In this document: piece after piece, positions 16,284 to 25,961 of the stretch
How the letters are laid out: each line of letters starts with the position of its first letter
Position numbering within the stretch: the stretch's first letter is position 1
Assembly: GCF_000428865.1 (NCBI RefSeq)
Contig: NZ_AUAT01000020.1
Coordinates: 1-44,810, forward strand
DNA from: Eremococcus coleocola DSM 15696
GTDB taxonomy: Bacteria > Bacillota > Bacilli > Lactobacillales > Aerococcaceae
DNA: 44,810 nucleotides
Direction: 5' to 3'
Position numbers and translations under genes: made by a program
The notes under the pieces: model-generated
Seen by the model: only the letters and a program-made list of their open reading frames with translations
What the model was told of the DNA's origin: nothing
The model's database searches: none

Positions 16284-17843
16284 ATGGACTTTATGTCAAT
16301 CGCCTTCGCGATACTTGCTTTAGTAATTGGATTAGTCATTGGTTTTGGACTTGCAGCAGCAAGACACAAAAAAAATATTGAAAATGCTAAAGAAAATGCT
16401 GAAAATATCGTTGATGATGCCATTAAACAAGCTCAGATTCTAAAGCGTGAAGCTTTATTCGAAGCGAAGGAAGAAAATTTAAAGTACCGTAATGATATCG
16501 AAACGGAATTAAAAGAACGTCGTTTTGAAGTGAGTCGCTCTGAGAATCGTTTAATTCAAAAAGAAGAAAGCTTGGATCAAAAATCAAATAATCTTGATCA
16601 AAGAGAACTTCATTTAGAAAAACGTGAAGAGGCTTATCAAACACGGGTGGAACAATTAGAAACTCGTGAAAAAGCAGTTGAAGAATTAGTGGGGCAACAA
16701 GAGGCTGAATTAGAACGGATTGCAGCACTATCCCGTGATGATGCCCGGCAACAAATATTGGCTCAGACAGAACAAGGTCTACAGCAAGAAATGGCGATTA
16801 TGGTCAGAGATGCTGAACAAGAAGCTAAAAATCAAGCAGATCGTAATGCTAAGAATATTATTATGTCGGCCATTCAAAGAACTTCAACCGATTTGGTGAC
16901 GGATAATACCGTTTCAGTCGTGCAGTTACCAAATGATGAGATGAAAGGTCGCATTATTGGTCGTGAAGGTCGAAATATTCGCACGTTTGAGAGTTTGACT
17001 GGGATGGATTTGATTATCGATGATACCCCTGAAACAGTGGTCTTATCTGGTTTTGATCCAATTCGTCGTCAGATTGCTAAGATTGCCCTTGAAAAACTTA
17101 TTCAAGATGGACGGATTCATCCGGCTCGGATCGAAGATATTGTTGAACGAGCTCGTAAGGAAATGGATGAAAAAATCCGTGAAGTGGGTGAAGAAGCTGT
17201 CTTTGAATTAGGCTTACATAATTTGCATCCAGATGTCATTAAGATGGTAGGACGGTTAGCTTACCGTACGTCATACGGCCAAAATGTTTTGAAGCATTCG
17301 ATCGAAGTAGCCAAATTAGCTGGATTTATGGCTAATGAATTAGGCGAAGATGTAAATATGGCTAAACGTGCTGGTCTCCTTCATGATTTAGGTAAAGCCT
17401 TAGACCATGAAGTTGAAGGAACCCATGTGGAAATCGGGACTGAAATTGCTAAACGTTACCGTGAACCAGAAGTGGTGGTTAATGCTATTGCCGCCCATCA
17501 TGGTGATGTACAACCAAGTTCTGCGATTGCGGTCATTGTGGCTGCAGCGGATGCCTTTTCTGCGGCAAGACCAGGTGCTCGGAGTGAGTCCTTGGAAAAT
17601 TATATTCGACGCTTACAACAATTGGAAGAAATTTCTAATAGTTTTGATGGGGTTTCACATTCTTATGCTATTCAAGCGGGACGGGAAATCCGGGTTATGG
17701 TTAAACCTGATAAAATTGATGATGTTCGCGCCGTTAAAGTTGCACATGATATTAAACAACGCATTGAAAATGAAATGACTTATCCTGGTAATATTAAAGT
17801 AACTGTAATTCGTGAAACAAGAGCAGTTGATTATGCCAAATAG
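16284..17843 (+). CDS. rny: Ribonuclease Y
   Basis: Membrane-anchored endoribonuclease that starts bulk mRNA decay in Firmicutes. ATG 16284 with GGAGGTGA upstream gives 519 residues, the family length. An upstream extension of the frame to 16230 overlaps the leader and is rejected. Domains in order: one N-terminal membrane helix (about 4-25), a long charged coiled coil to about 200, a KH RNA-binding domain ([16 protein letters not shown]), then the HD phosphohydrolase domain with the metal-binding pair in [10 protein letters not shown] and the later AAHHGD. It is monocistronic, with its own promoter and terminator. Confidence 0.97.
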   Translation: MDFMSIAFAILALVIGLVIGFGLAAARHKKNIENAKENAENIVDDAIKQAQILKREALFEAKEENLKYRNDIETELKERRFEVSRSENRLIQKEESLDQKSNNLDQRELHLEKREEAYQTRVEQLETREKAVEELVGQQEAELERIAALSRDDARQQILAQTEQGLQQEMAIMVRDAEQEAKNQADRNAKNIIMSAIQRTSTDLVTDNTVSVVQLPNDEMKGRIIGREGRNIRTFESLTGMDLIIDDTPETVVLSGFDPIRRQIAKIALEKLIQDGRIHPARIEDIVERARKEMDEKIREVGEEAVFELGLHNLHPDVIKMVGRLAYRTSYGQNVLKHSIEVAKLAGFMANELGEDVNMAKRAGLLHDLGKALDHEVEGTHVEIGTEIAKRYREPEVVVNAIAAHHGDVQPSSAIAVIVAAADAFSAARPGARSESLENYIRRLQQLEEISNSFDGVSHSYAIQAGREIRVMVKPDKIDDVRAVKVAHDIKQRIENEMTYPGNIKVTVIRETRAVDYAK

Positions 17844-17849
17844 TTTCTA

Positions 17850-17876
17850 AAGGTTGGGCTTGCCCAACCTTTTTTC
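17850..17876 (+). terminator. Intrinsic terminator after rny
   Basis: AAAGGTTGGGC, a TT loop, then GCCCAACCTTT, followed by further T. It is a compact, perfect 11-bp stem. Confidence 0.92.
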
Positions 17877-17967
17877 TTACCTGAATTTTTAACAAATTAT
17901 CCTATTTACCCTTTATCCATTGCTAGTTTAGTAGTTATGTATTCGAGAAGCAGTTTGGCTAAATTTA

Positions 17968-17976
17968 TGGTAAAAT
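17968..17976 (+). promoter_or_regulatory. Probable extended -10 promoter for the mutS operon
   Basis: TGGTAAAAT fits an extended -10. No clear -35 is seen at the right distance. It lies about 38 bases upstream of the mutS start. Confidence 0.4.
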
Positions 17977-18013
17977 TAAAAAGATTATAAAAGTTAAGAA
18001 AGTGAGGGATAAT

Positions 18014-20614
18014 ATGGGAAAAGTTAAAAAAACCCCCATGATGGAACAGTATGATGCCGTCAAAGAACGCTATCCCGATTGTTTTATATTTTTTCGCTTA
18101 GGCGACTTCTATGAAATGTTTAATGAAGACGCCCTCCAAGCTAGTAAGATTCTAGAGATTACCCTAACTTCGCGTAACAAAAATGTCGATAATCCTATTC
18201 CAATGTGCGGTGTGCCTTATCATTCTGCTGATGATTATATTAAAACCTTAGTTCAAGCGGGCCATAAGGTAGCCATCTGTGAACAGTTGGAAGACCCTAA
18301 ACTAACTAAGGGAATGGTTAAACGGGGCGTAATAAAGGTTATTACCCCAGGAACCATTATGCAAGAAAAGGCATTAAATCAAAAAGAAAATAATTATATC
18401 GCTTGCCTGAAAGAAATAGGTGAGTTCTTCTACTTGTCTTATTGTGATGTTTCTACGGGTGAAGTCTTTTTGACTCAAGGTCAAGAGATGAATCAATTAA
18501 TCAATGAATTAGAAGGCATACAAGTCAGTGAACTTGTCTATCCAGATTCGATTAATCCTAGTCTCTTAGAATTTCTAAAAGCTAATCTTAAGACGCATTT
18601 CTCTGTGATTGATGACCAAGCCCAAGCCAGTCCTAGTCTGATGACTAAATTAAGTAAATCCCTGACAAGTGACCAAGCTGAAGCGGGTTTGGCTTGCTTA
18701 AACCTATTACTTGCTTATGTAGAATCAGTCCAAATGCAGGATTTAGATCATTTCCAAGCAGTTAATTTCTATCAAATCATTGATTATTTACAAATGACGC
18801 CTTATACCAAGAGTCAACTTGAATTAAGCCGGTCCTTGCGGTCACAACGCAAGAAGGGGTCGTTATTATGGTATTTAGACCGCACTAAAACTGCTATGGG
18901 TGGTCGACTCCTCCATCAATGGTTAGATAAACCCCTGCAAGTAAAAGAGCCTTTATTGCAAAGACATGATAAAGTACAATCTTTAATCGAGAACTATTTC
19001 CATCGCTTAGATTTAGAATCAGCCTTGGATAAGATTTATGACTTAGAACGTCTGGTAACTAAGATTTCTTTAGGTCATGCCAATGCCCGGGATATGATTC
19101 AATTAAAACAATCACTCCAACAAATTCCTTATTTAAATAAGGTGATCGCAGCCCTAAGAGCAGATGGTCAAGACGCTTTTAATCCTTTGGCTTCCTTCGA
19201 TACTTTAGTTAAGCTTTTAGAAGAGAGTTTAGAACCGGACCCACCCTTATCCGTCACTGAAGGTAATATTATCAGAGATGGGTATCATCAACAATTAGAC
19301 AAGTACCGGGATGCCTTGAATCATGGACAACAATGGCTAGTAGAGTTACAACAACGTGAACGCGAAAAAACCGGTCTAAAAACCTTAAAAGTAGGTTATA
19401 ACAAGGTCTTTGGCTATTATATTGAGATTTCTCGGTTACAAGCGGCCCAATTAGAGGATCCGCGTTATCAGCGGAAACAAACCCTAGCCAACAATGAACG
19501 ATTTATCACTGAGGAATTAAAAGACATTGAAACCACTATTCTAGAAGCTCAAGATAAGGCAAAACTATTGGAATACGAGCTTTTTGTTGCGATTCGTCAA
19601 GATTTAAGTCGGCATATCCCAACTTTACAAAGTTTAGCTAAACAAGTCGCTGAATTAGATATTCTATGTGCTTTTGCGAGTTTGGCTGAAGAAGAGAATT
19701 TTTGTCGACCCCAAATCATTGATCAACCAGGGCAACTTGAACTGGAAGAGAGTCGTCATCCAGTGATCGAACAAATGATAGGACCGGCCAATTTTGTGGC
19801 TAATAATCTAAAAGTAAGTCCAGATAAATATCTTTTACTTTTAACTGGACCGAATATGTCAGGTAAGTCTACCTTTATGCGTCAGGTTGCTTATGCGGTT
19901 ATTTTGAATCAAATTGGTTCCTTTGTGCCTGCTAAGTTAGCCAAACTGCCGATTGTGGATAAAATTTTCACCCGGATTGGTTCAGCGGATGATATTTCCC
20001 GGGGACAATCCACTTTTATGGTTGAAATGATGGAAACGAATGAAGCCTTACAAGAGGCAAGCAGTAGGTCTTTATTACTCTTTGATGAGATTGGCCGGGG
20101 GACCGCAACCTATGATGGGATGGCCCTAGCCCAAGGTATTATCGAATATATTGCCGATAAAGTCCGTGCTTTGACTATTTTTTCAACGCATTATCATGAA
20201 TTAACTAACTTAGCCACTGAATCATCCAATATTCGTAATATCCATGTGGGCGCGAGTGAGAAAAATGGGGAGCTTATCTTTCTTCATAAAATTTTTGATG
20301 GGCCCGCTGATAAGTCTTATGGGATTCATGTTGCGCGTCTAGCAGGCTTACCTGAAAGTTTGATTCAAAATAGTCAAGCAATTCTATTTAGATTAGAGGA
20401 AAAGGCTAAGAAGATGGATCAAAATGAGGACCAACAACTATCCTTATTTGACCAAGAAAGTCTCGATTCAAATGGATTTGATGTTAAACAAAAAAATCCT
20501 GTCAGTCCTTTGTTAGAAAATTTAACTAAAGCTAATTTAAATCAAATGACGCCATTGGACACCATGGTTTACTTAGCCAAACTCCAAAACCAAGCCCAAG
20601 AATTATTAGATTAA
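18014..20614 (+). CDS. mutS: DNA mismatch repair protein MutS
   Basis: Mismatch-recognition ATPase, 866 residues from ATG 18014, which has GAGGGA 6 bases upstream. An in-frame GTG at 18002 overlaps that site and is not used. The mismatch-reading Phe-x-Glu is present in GDFYEMF (Phe32, Glu34). The connector, lever and clamp domains follow. The ATPase has Walker A GPNMSGKST at 612-620, Walker B LLFDEIGRGTATYDG, and the dimer helix STHYHELT. It is the first gene of a repair operon: mutL follows after 20 bases, then msrB and ruvA. Confidence 0.97.
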   Translation: MGKVKKTPMMEQYDAVKERYPDCFIFFRLGDFYEMFNEDALQASKILEITLTSRNKNVDNPIPMCGVPYHSADDYIKTLVQAGHKVAICEQLEDPKLTKGMVKRGVIKVITPGTIMQEKALNQKENNYIACLKEIGEFFYLSYCDVSTGEVFLTQGQEMNQLINELEGIQVSELVYPDSINPSLLEFLKANLKTHFSVIDDQAQASPSLMTKLSKSLTSDQAEAGLACLNLLLAYVESVQMQDLDHFQAVNFYQIIDYLQMTPYTKSQLELSRSLRSQRKKGSLLWYLDRTKTAMGGRLLHQWLDKPLQVKEPLLQRHDKVQSLIENYFHRLDLESALDKIYDLERLVTKISLGHANARDMIQLKQSLQQIPYLNKVIAALRADGQDAFNPLASFDTLVKLLEESLEPDPPLSVTEGNIIRDGYHQQLDKYRDALNHGQQWLVELQQREREKTGLKTLKVGYNKVFGYYIEISRLQAAQLEDPRYQRKQTLANNERFITEELKDIETTILEAQDKAKLLEYELFVAIRQDLSRHIPTLQSLAKQVAELDILCAFASLAEEENFCRPQIIDQPGQLELEESRHPVIEQMIGPANFVANNLKVSPDKYLLLLTGPNMSGKSTFMRQVAYAVILNQIGSFVPAKLAKLPIVDKIFTRIGSADDISRGQSTFMVEMMETNEALQEASSRSLLLFDEIGRGTATYDGMALAQGIIEYIADKVRALTIFSTHYHELTNLATESSNIRNIHVGASEKNGELIFLHKIFDGPADKSYGIHVARLAGLPESLIQNSQAILFRLEEKAKKMDQNEDQQLSLFDQESLDSNGFDVKQKNPVSPLLENLTKANLNQMTPLDTMVYLAKLQNQAQELLD

Positions 20615-20634
20615 CTTAGAAAAGAGGCCCTGTC

Positions 20635-22605
20635 GTGAGTAAAATTAAACAAATGCCAGCTGCCTTATCTAATCAAATAGCAGCAGGGGAAGTCGTTGAA
20701 AGACCAGCCTCAGTCGTCAAAGAATTAGTTGAAAATTCAATTGATGCGGGAGCATCAATCATAAGTGTTTATTTAGAAGAGGCTGGTATCAGTCAAATTA
20801 TGGTTCAAGATAATGGGGAAGGAATGGATGCAGAGGACCTGCAGCTCGCCTTTTTACCCCATGCAACCAGTAAAATTTATCGGTTAAATGATTTGTTTAA
20901 TGTTCATTCGTTAGGCTTTCGGGGAGAGGCGCTAGCTTCAATTGGATCTGTAGCTAAGGTCCGGGTCGAGTCCTGTCAAGCTGGCCAAGACCAGGCAAAT
21001 TTTGTCGAAATCGCAGGCTCAAAATTAATGAACCAAGGCCAATGTGCCGGGAACCAAGGAACCAAGATCGAGGTTAAATCATTATTTTATAATACACCCG
21101 CTCGGCTTAAGCACCTAAAAACACTGCAAACTGAATTAAAACATATTATTCGTTTTGTGCAGAATATGGCCTTGGCTTATCCTCAAATCCAATTTTCCCT
21201 CTTTAATAATCAGCAAAAACTTTTTCAAACCTCAGGACGGGGACGGTTGCAAGAAAGTATCGCCCAAATTTATCAAGCCAATTTAGCCCGTCAGCTCATC
21301 GCATTAAATGTAGCCGATGATGACTTCAAGGTATCTGGTTTTATTTCACCGCCAACCTTGACCCGGACCTCTCGCAACTATATTCATTGGTTTGTGAATG
21401 GTCGGGCCGTTTATTCTAACCAATTGAATCAAGTCCTGATTAAGGCTTACGGGCGCCAACTAATGATTGGCCGTTATCCCATTTCAATTTTGGCCATTGA
21501 CTTAGACCCCCGTCTAGTCGATGCGAATGTTCATCCAACCAAGCAAACAGTTCGCTTGAGTAAAGAGTCTGAATTAGCTAAACTAATTCAAGACGGGGTT
21601 AAAGCCTGTTTAGGCCAAGTGAATCCTGTCCCTAATTTAGGCCAGACCTTGGTTGCGCAAGATAATTACCGTCTGTCCGAACGTACAATCCCTTTAGACC
21701 TAAATGGCTCGATTGGGAAGGTAGATAGTAATTTCCAACATCAACAAGACCCAGACCAAGTAGACCAAGAAGTTGAGAATAAGCCAGTAAGACAAGAAAA
21801 TTATTCTAAGCCACCGATGTCTCATTACCAAGCCTTAGAGCAAGCTTTAGGCATAGATAGAGAAAACTCATGTTCTCAGGGTAACGACCAAGGGCACCCA
21901 ACTAGAGCGTTACCTGACTCAAATTTCAAAGCTGTCTTAGATTCGGAAATTCAACAGTCTTCAGAAGTTTACGAGAGAGAGACTGAAAAGCAGGGCATAG
22001 ATTTTGCAGCCTTGCGTTATGTGGGACAAATTCATGGTACTTATTTAATTGCTGAGTCAGAATCAGGTTTTTATCTGATTGACCAGCATGCTGCCCAGGA
22101 ACGCCTACGTTATGAACATTTTATGACCTATGATCCGGATGTGACCTTGCAACAAGATTTGCTCCTGCCTCATGTCTTTGAGTTTTCTTTAGAGCAAATG
22201 ACGACGATTGAAATAATAAAACCATCTTTAGAAAAATTGGGGATTTTCCTGGAAAATCTTGGACCCAATTCCTACCAGTTGCCGTCCTATCCTAACTGGA
22301 TTCTAGACGAGGATTTGGACGATTTAATTTATGGTTTGGTAGACCGCCTTCTTAAAGAGCCTGATTTAACCGTGGCTCAATTAAAAGAAGCTTCGATTAT
22401 TATGTCTTCTTGCCGGGGGGCCATTAAAGCTAACCATTATTTGGCTCCTAAGGAAGCAGAAGCCCTAATTAAAGATATGGCTCACTTAGAAGACCCTTAC
22501 CATTGCCCGCATGGACGCCCAGTTTTTGTAGAATTTGATCAGAAATCATTAGAAAAAATATTTAAACGTATTCAAGATTCACACGAAGGAGGACAAGTTC
22601 GATGA
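20635..22605 (+). CDS. mutL: DNA mismatch repair protein MutL (endonuclease type)
   Basis: A GHKL ATPase that couples MutS to strand cleavage. It starts at GTG 20635 with AAAGAGG upstream and has 656 residues. N-terminal motifs [26 protein letters not shown] and [10 protein letters not shown] make up the ATP site. A Gln/Asp-rich linker covers about 350-450. The C-terminal domain contains [12 protein letters not shown], which fits DQHA-x2-E-x4-E, so this MutL is predicted to be a nicking endonuclease as in other bacteria without MutH. The stop codon overlaps the msrB start as ATGA. Confidence 0.97.
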   Translation: MSKIKQMPAALSNQIAAGEVVERPASVVKELVENSIDAGASIISVYLEEAGISQIMVQDNGEGMDAEDLQLAFLPHATSKIYRLNDLFNVHSLGFRGEALASIGSVAKVRVESCQAGQDQANFVEIAGSKLMNQGQCAGNQGTKIEVKSLFYNTPARLKHLKTLQTELKHIIRFVQNMALAYPQIQFSLFNNQQKLFQTSGRGRLQESIAQIYQANLARQLIALNVADDDFKVSGFISPPTLTRTSRNYIHWFVNGRAVYSNQLNQVLIKAYGRQLMIGRYPISILAIDLDPRLVDANVHPTKQTVRLSKESELAKLIQDGVKACLGQVNPVPNLGQTLVAQDNYRLSERTIPLDLNGSIGKVDSNFQHQQDPDQVDQEVENKPVRQENYSKPPMSHYQALEQALGIDRENSCSQGNDQGHPTRALPDSNFKAVLDSEIQQSSEVYERETEKQGIDFAALRYVGQIHGTYLIAESESGFYLIDQHAAQERLRYEHFMTYDPDVTLQQDLLLPHVFEFSLEQMTTIEIIKPSLEKLGIFLENLGPNSYQLPSYPNWILDEDLDDLIYGLVDRLLKEPDLTVAQLKEASIIMSSCRGAIKANHYLAPKEAEALIKDMAHLEDPYHCPHGRPVFVEFDQKSLEKIFKRIQDSHEGGQVR

Positions 22606-23039
22606 GTAAAGAAAAATATCAAGCCCAGATTGACCAGTTAGATGCCCTACAGTATGAGGTGACACAAAATGCGGGAACTGAACGCCCATTTAGTGGTCAG
22701 TATGATGACTTTTATCAAAAAGGAATATATGTGGACGTCGTTTCAGGAGAAGCCCTGTTTTCATCTGCCGATAAGTATGACGCTGGTTGTGGTTGGCCTT
22801 CATTTTCTAAGCCAATTCCTGGTTCGTCCTTAGTTGAAAAATCTGATAAGACCTTACTACGGGAACGGACCGAAGTTCGTAGTCCGCAAGCTGATTCCCA
22901 CTTGGGTCATGTTTTTGATGACGGACCTAGCCTATTGGGCGGTTTACGGTATTGTATTAATTCTGCGGCTTTACGTTTTATTCCGCTAGAAGAAATGGAC
23001 CAAGCAGGGTATGGTCAATATAAGGAATTTGTGGACTAA
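22602..23039 (+). CDS. msrB: Peptide-methionine (R)-S-oxide reductase MsrB
   Basis: Reduces methionine R-sulfoxide in proteins or free methionine, repairing oxidative damage with thioredoxin. It has 145 residues and is a complete stand-alone MsrB. Catalytic Cys118 is in [12 protein letters not shown] candidate resolving Cys63 is in [10 protein letters not shown]. The conserved [11 protein letters not shown] block is present. There are no CxxC zinc motifs. It overlaps the end of mutL by 4 bases and is 2 bases from ruvA, so it is embedded in the DNA-repair operon. This is not a usual place for msrB. Confidence 0.95.
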   Translation: MSKEKYQAQIDQLDALQYEVTQNAGTERPFSGQYDDFYQKGIYVDVVSGEALFSSADKYDAGCGWPSFSKPIPGSSLVEKSDKTLLRERTEVRSPQADSHLGHVFDDGPSLLGGLRYCINSAALRFIPLEEMDQAGYGQYKEFVD

Positions 23040-23041
23040 TT

Positions 23042-23647
23042 ATGTACGAATATATTCAAGGAATTTTAAGCCAAATCCACCCAACTTATCTTGTTGTTAC
23101 GGCGAGTGGTTTGGCCTATAAAATCTATTCCCCCAATGCTTATGCATGGAATCGTCATTTAAATGAAGAAGTTCAAGTTTATCTAGAATTAGTGGTCCGT
23201 GAAGATTCCCTAACCCTTTATGGTTTTAAAGATATGCAAGAGAAGGAGTTATTTAATCTTTTGAACCGGGTCTCTAATATTGGGCCCAAATCAGCCTTGT
23301 CTATCCTGGCTTTAAATGACCATACTGGCTTAGTTCAAGCGATTGAAAGTCAGAATGTTACTTATTTAACCAAATTCCCTGGTGTGGGTAAGAAAACGGC
23401 TCAGCAGATGATTTTAGACTTGCAAGGTAAATTAGGTGATTTTGTGGCCAATGATGGGGCAGAGCTAGCGCCTAGTCAACAAGCATCCTCAAGTAACCAA
23501 GCGCAATTTGATGAGGTGGCCGAAGCTTTGGCAGGTTTGGGTTATTCGCAACGAGAAATCAAAGCCATTGCTAAGCCGATGGCTTTACAAAGTTTTGCTT
23601 CAACCCAAGAAGCCTTGTCTTTTGCCTTTAAATTATTAGTGTCTTAA
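23042..23647 (+). CDS. ruvA: Holliday junction branch migration protein RuvA
   Basis: Tetrameric Holliday-junction binding protein that loads the RuvB motor. It has 201 residues. The N-terminal OB fold starts MYEYIQGILSQI, the helix-hairpin-helix region contains VSNIGPKSALSIL and FPGVGKKTAQQMI, and the C-terminal RuvB-binding domain (VAEALAGLGYSQREIK) follows a short flexible linker. It starts 2 bases after the msrB stop. A gap of 92 bases, possibly with a weak promoter, separates it from ruvB. Confidence 0.96.
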   Translation: MYEYIQGILSQIHPTYLVVTASGLAYKIYSPNAYAWNRHLNEEVQVYLELVVREDSLTLYGFKDMQEKELFNLLNRVSNIGPKSALSILALNDHTGLVQAIESQNVTYLTKFPGVGKKTAQQMILDLQGKLGDFVANDGAELAPSQQASSSNQAQFDEVAEALAGLGYSQREIKAIAKPMALQSFASTQEALSFAFKLLVS

Positions 23648-23689
23648 ACATTTGCTTAACCCCATTGAGTTATGTGTAAAAATTAATTT

Positions 23690-23698
23690 TGTTAAGAT
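23690..23698 (+). promoter_or_regulatory. Possible extended -10 promoter for ruvB-queA
   Basis: TGTTAAGAT has the extended -10 form and is identical to the better supported pfkA -10. The -35 is weak. It lies 41 bases upstream of the ruvB ATG. Read-through from ruvA is also likely, because no terminator is seen in the gap. Confidence 0.35.
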
Positions 23699-23739
23699 AT
23701 TCAACTTGGACTGAGTTTAAGAATGAAAGGAGGGTTCGA

Positions 23740-24771
23740 ATGGATGAACGTATTATTTCCGGTCAATCTTTACCCGAAGATATTGACTTAGAAGCTGATA
23801 ATTCCAGTCAGCAATTTAGTTTACGGCCCAAATTCTTGAGAGAGTATATTGGCCAAAATAAGGTCAAGGAAGCTTTGGCCATTTACATTCAAGCAGCCCG
23901 GCAACGTCAGGAAGCCTTAGACCATGTCCTTTTATATGGACCGCCAGGACTGGGGAAAACGACTTTGGCGATGGTCATCGCTAACGAATTAGAGGTAGGA
24001 ATCCAAACGACTTCTGGCCCTGCTATCGAGCGGCCCGGTGATTTAATTGCCCTCTTAAATGAGTTAAATCCTGGTGATATTCTCTTTATTGATGAAATCC
24101 ACCGCTTACCGAGGGTGGTGGAAGAAGTCCTCTATTCGGCCATGGAAGATTACTTTGTGGATATTGTGGTGGGGCAAGGGCCCACCAGTCAACCCATCCA
24201 TTTTCAATTACCTCCTTTTACTTTGATTGGAGCAACTACGCGGGCCGGAATGTTAACCCAGCCCTTACGGGAGCGGTTTGGCATTGTAATGCATATGGAA
24301 TATTATAGTCAGGCTGATTTGCAGTTGATTGTGGAACGGTCGGCAAATATTTTTGATGTTGGGATTGAAAGCCAAGGGGCTTTAGAAATTTCCCGGCGGT
24401 CGCGGGGAACTCCCCGGGTGGCCAACCGAATTTTGCGGCGGGTCCGTGATTTTGCCCAAGTCAAGCATGATGGGGTGATTACTCAAGCTGTGACCCAAGA
24501 AGCCCTCAAATTACTTGAAATTGATGACAAGGGCCTAGACCAAACTGACCGTAAATTATTAAAAGCTATGATTGATCTCTACCAAGGCGGACCGGTGGGG
24601 CTGAATACGATTGCGGTGAATATATCAGAAGATATCGGAACCGTCGAAGATATGTATGAACCTTATTTATTGCAAATAGGTTTTTTACAAAGAACGCCCC
24701 GTGGTCGGGTTGTGACTCGACAAGCTTATGACCATTTAAAGATAGAATTTGAGAAAGAAGAGGATGACTGA
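23740..24771 (+). CDS. ruvB: Holliday junction branch migration helicase RuvB
   Basis: Hexameric AAA+ motor that drives Holliday-junction branch migration with RuvA. The start ATG 23740 follows AAAGGAGGG and gives 343 residues. An upstream extension to 23689 is unrelated in sequence. Walker [10 protein letters not shown] is at residues 67-75, Walker B in [11 protein letters not shown], sensor 1 in LIGATTRAG and the arginine finger region in LRERFGI. A C-terminal winged helix ends the protein. The stop codon lies 1 base before the proposed queA start. Confidence 0.97.
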   Translation: MDERIISGQSLPEDIDLEADNSSQQFSLRPKFLREYIGQNKVKEALAIYIQAARQRQEALDHVLLYGPPGLGKTTLAMVIANELEVGIQTTSGPAIERPGDLIALLNELNPGDILFIDEIHRLPRVVEEVLYSAMEDYFVDIVVGQGPTSQPIHFQLPPFTLIGATTRAGMLTQPLRERFGIVMHMEYYSQADLQLIVERSANIFDVGIESQGALEISRRSRGTPRVANRILRRVRDFAQVKHDGVITQAVTQEALKLLEIDDKGLDQTDRKLLKAMIDLYQGGPVGLNTIAVNISEDIGTVEDMYEPYLLQIGFLQRTPRGRVVTRQAYDHLKIEFEKEEDD

Positions 24772-24772
24772 A

Positions 24773-25807
24773 TTGACCCTGTCTACTAAAGATTTTGACT
24801 ATGAATTACCTGAAGAATTAATTGCCCAAACCCCCTTGAAAGACCGGTCTTCATCGCGTTTATTAGTTATTGACCGTCATACAGACCAATTAATGGATAC
24901 TGATTTTAAGCATATTTTGGACTATTTACAAGCCGGGGATGGACTCGTGGTGAATGAGACTCGGGTCATTCCTGCACGGATTATTGGAACCAAACCGGAA
25001 ACAGGTGGCCATTTAGAAGTACTCCTTCTCCATAACCGGGAAGGCAATGAATGGGAAACTTTAGTTAAGCCTGCCCGTCGGGCTAAAGTCGGAACCAAAA
25101 TATCCTTTGGTCAGGGACAATTAACGGCCATCGTGAAAGAAGAATTGGATCATGGGGGGCGGATTATCGAATTTGACTATCAAGGAGTTTTCTTGGAAAT
25201 TTTAGAGGAATTAGGGCAAATGCCGCTGCCACCTTATATCAAAGAAAAATTGAATGATCCCGATCGTTATCAAACTGTTTATGCTAAAGAAAATGGTTCA
25301 GCTGCGGCGCCTACTGCTGGCTTGCACTTTACCCCGGAATTACTTGAGGCGGCCAAAGCTAAAGGAATTGAAATCATTCCGCTAGTGCTTCATGTAGGTT
25401 TAGGTACTTTTAGACCCGTATCCGTGGATAATATTGAAGACCATGACATGCATGCAGAATTTTATCAATTATCTGACCAATCAGCCCAAGCCATTAACCG
25501 GATTAAGGCGGCGGGTGGCAAGATTACGGCGGTCGGAACCACATCGGTCCGGACTCTGGAAACCATCTCACATAAATTTGAGGGGAAGCTTGTGGCGGAT
25601 TCTGGTTGGACCTCTATTTTCATAACCCCTGGTTTTGACTATCAAGTGGTTGATCATTTGATTACTAATTTCCATTTGCCTCAATCGACATTAGTCATGT
25701 TAGTATCAGCCTTCTATGACCGTGAAAAAATCTTAGCGGCCTATGACCATGCTGTGAAAGAAAAATATCGCTTTTTCTCATTTGGCGATGCCATGTTACT
25801 CTTATAA
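24773..25807 (+). CDS. queA: S-adenosylmethionine:tRNA ribosyltransferase-isomerase QueA
   Basis: Transfers ribose from AdoMet to the tRNA base to make epoxyqueuosine, the penultimate step of queuosine synthesis. The preferred start is TTG 24773, 9 bases after AAGAGG, giving 344 residues beginning [22 protein letters not shown] in form. An ATG at 24764 is in frame but touches the ribosome binding site. Family blocks [25 protein letters not shown] and [11 protein letters not shown] are clear. It follows ruvB almost without gap, as in many Firmicutes. The rest of the queuosine pathway is not in the window. Confidence 0.94.
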   Translation: MTLSTKDFDYELPEELIAQTPLKDRSSSRLLVIDRHTDQLMDTDFKHILDYLQAGDGLVVNETRVIPARIIGTKPETGGHLEVLLLHNREGNEWETLVKPARRAKVGTKISFGQGQLTAIVKEELDHGGRIIEFDYQGVFLEILEELGQMPLPPYIKEKLNDPDRYQTVYAKENGSAAAPTAGLHFTPELLEAAKAKGIEIIPLVLHVGLGTFRPVSVDNIEDHDMHAEFYQLSDQSAQAINRIKAAGGKITAVGTTSVRTLETISHKFEGKLVADSGWTSIFITPGFDYQVVDHLITNFHLPQSTLVMLVSAFYDREKILAAYDHAVKEKYRFFSFGDAMLLL

Positions 25808-25823
25808 TTTTGCTTTTTCTAAC

Positions 25824-25864
25824 CTATCAGCTTCTTTGATTTATTTGAAGCTGGTAGTTTTTTT
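25824..25864 (+). terminator. Intrinsic terminator after queA
   Basis: CTATCAGCTTC (25824-25834) pairs with GAAGCTGGTAG (25847-25857), including one G-U pair, followed by seven T. Confidence 0.9.
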
Positions 25865-25893
25865 ATTTCTTTAGAGTTATTGCTAAGAGAATC

Positions 25894-25922
25894 ATTACAA
25901 TTAAAAAAATAACTGCTAAAAT
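25894..25922 (+). promoter_or_regulatory. Promoter for dnaE
   Basis: ATTACA (25894-25899), 17 bases, TAAAAT (25917-25922) with a TG dinucleotide one base ahead of the -10. The start codon is about 40 bases further on. Confidence 0.5.
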
Positions 25923-25961
25923 AAGGTATACTTATAGGTAGAGAAAGAGGAGGGTACCGCT

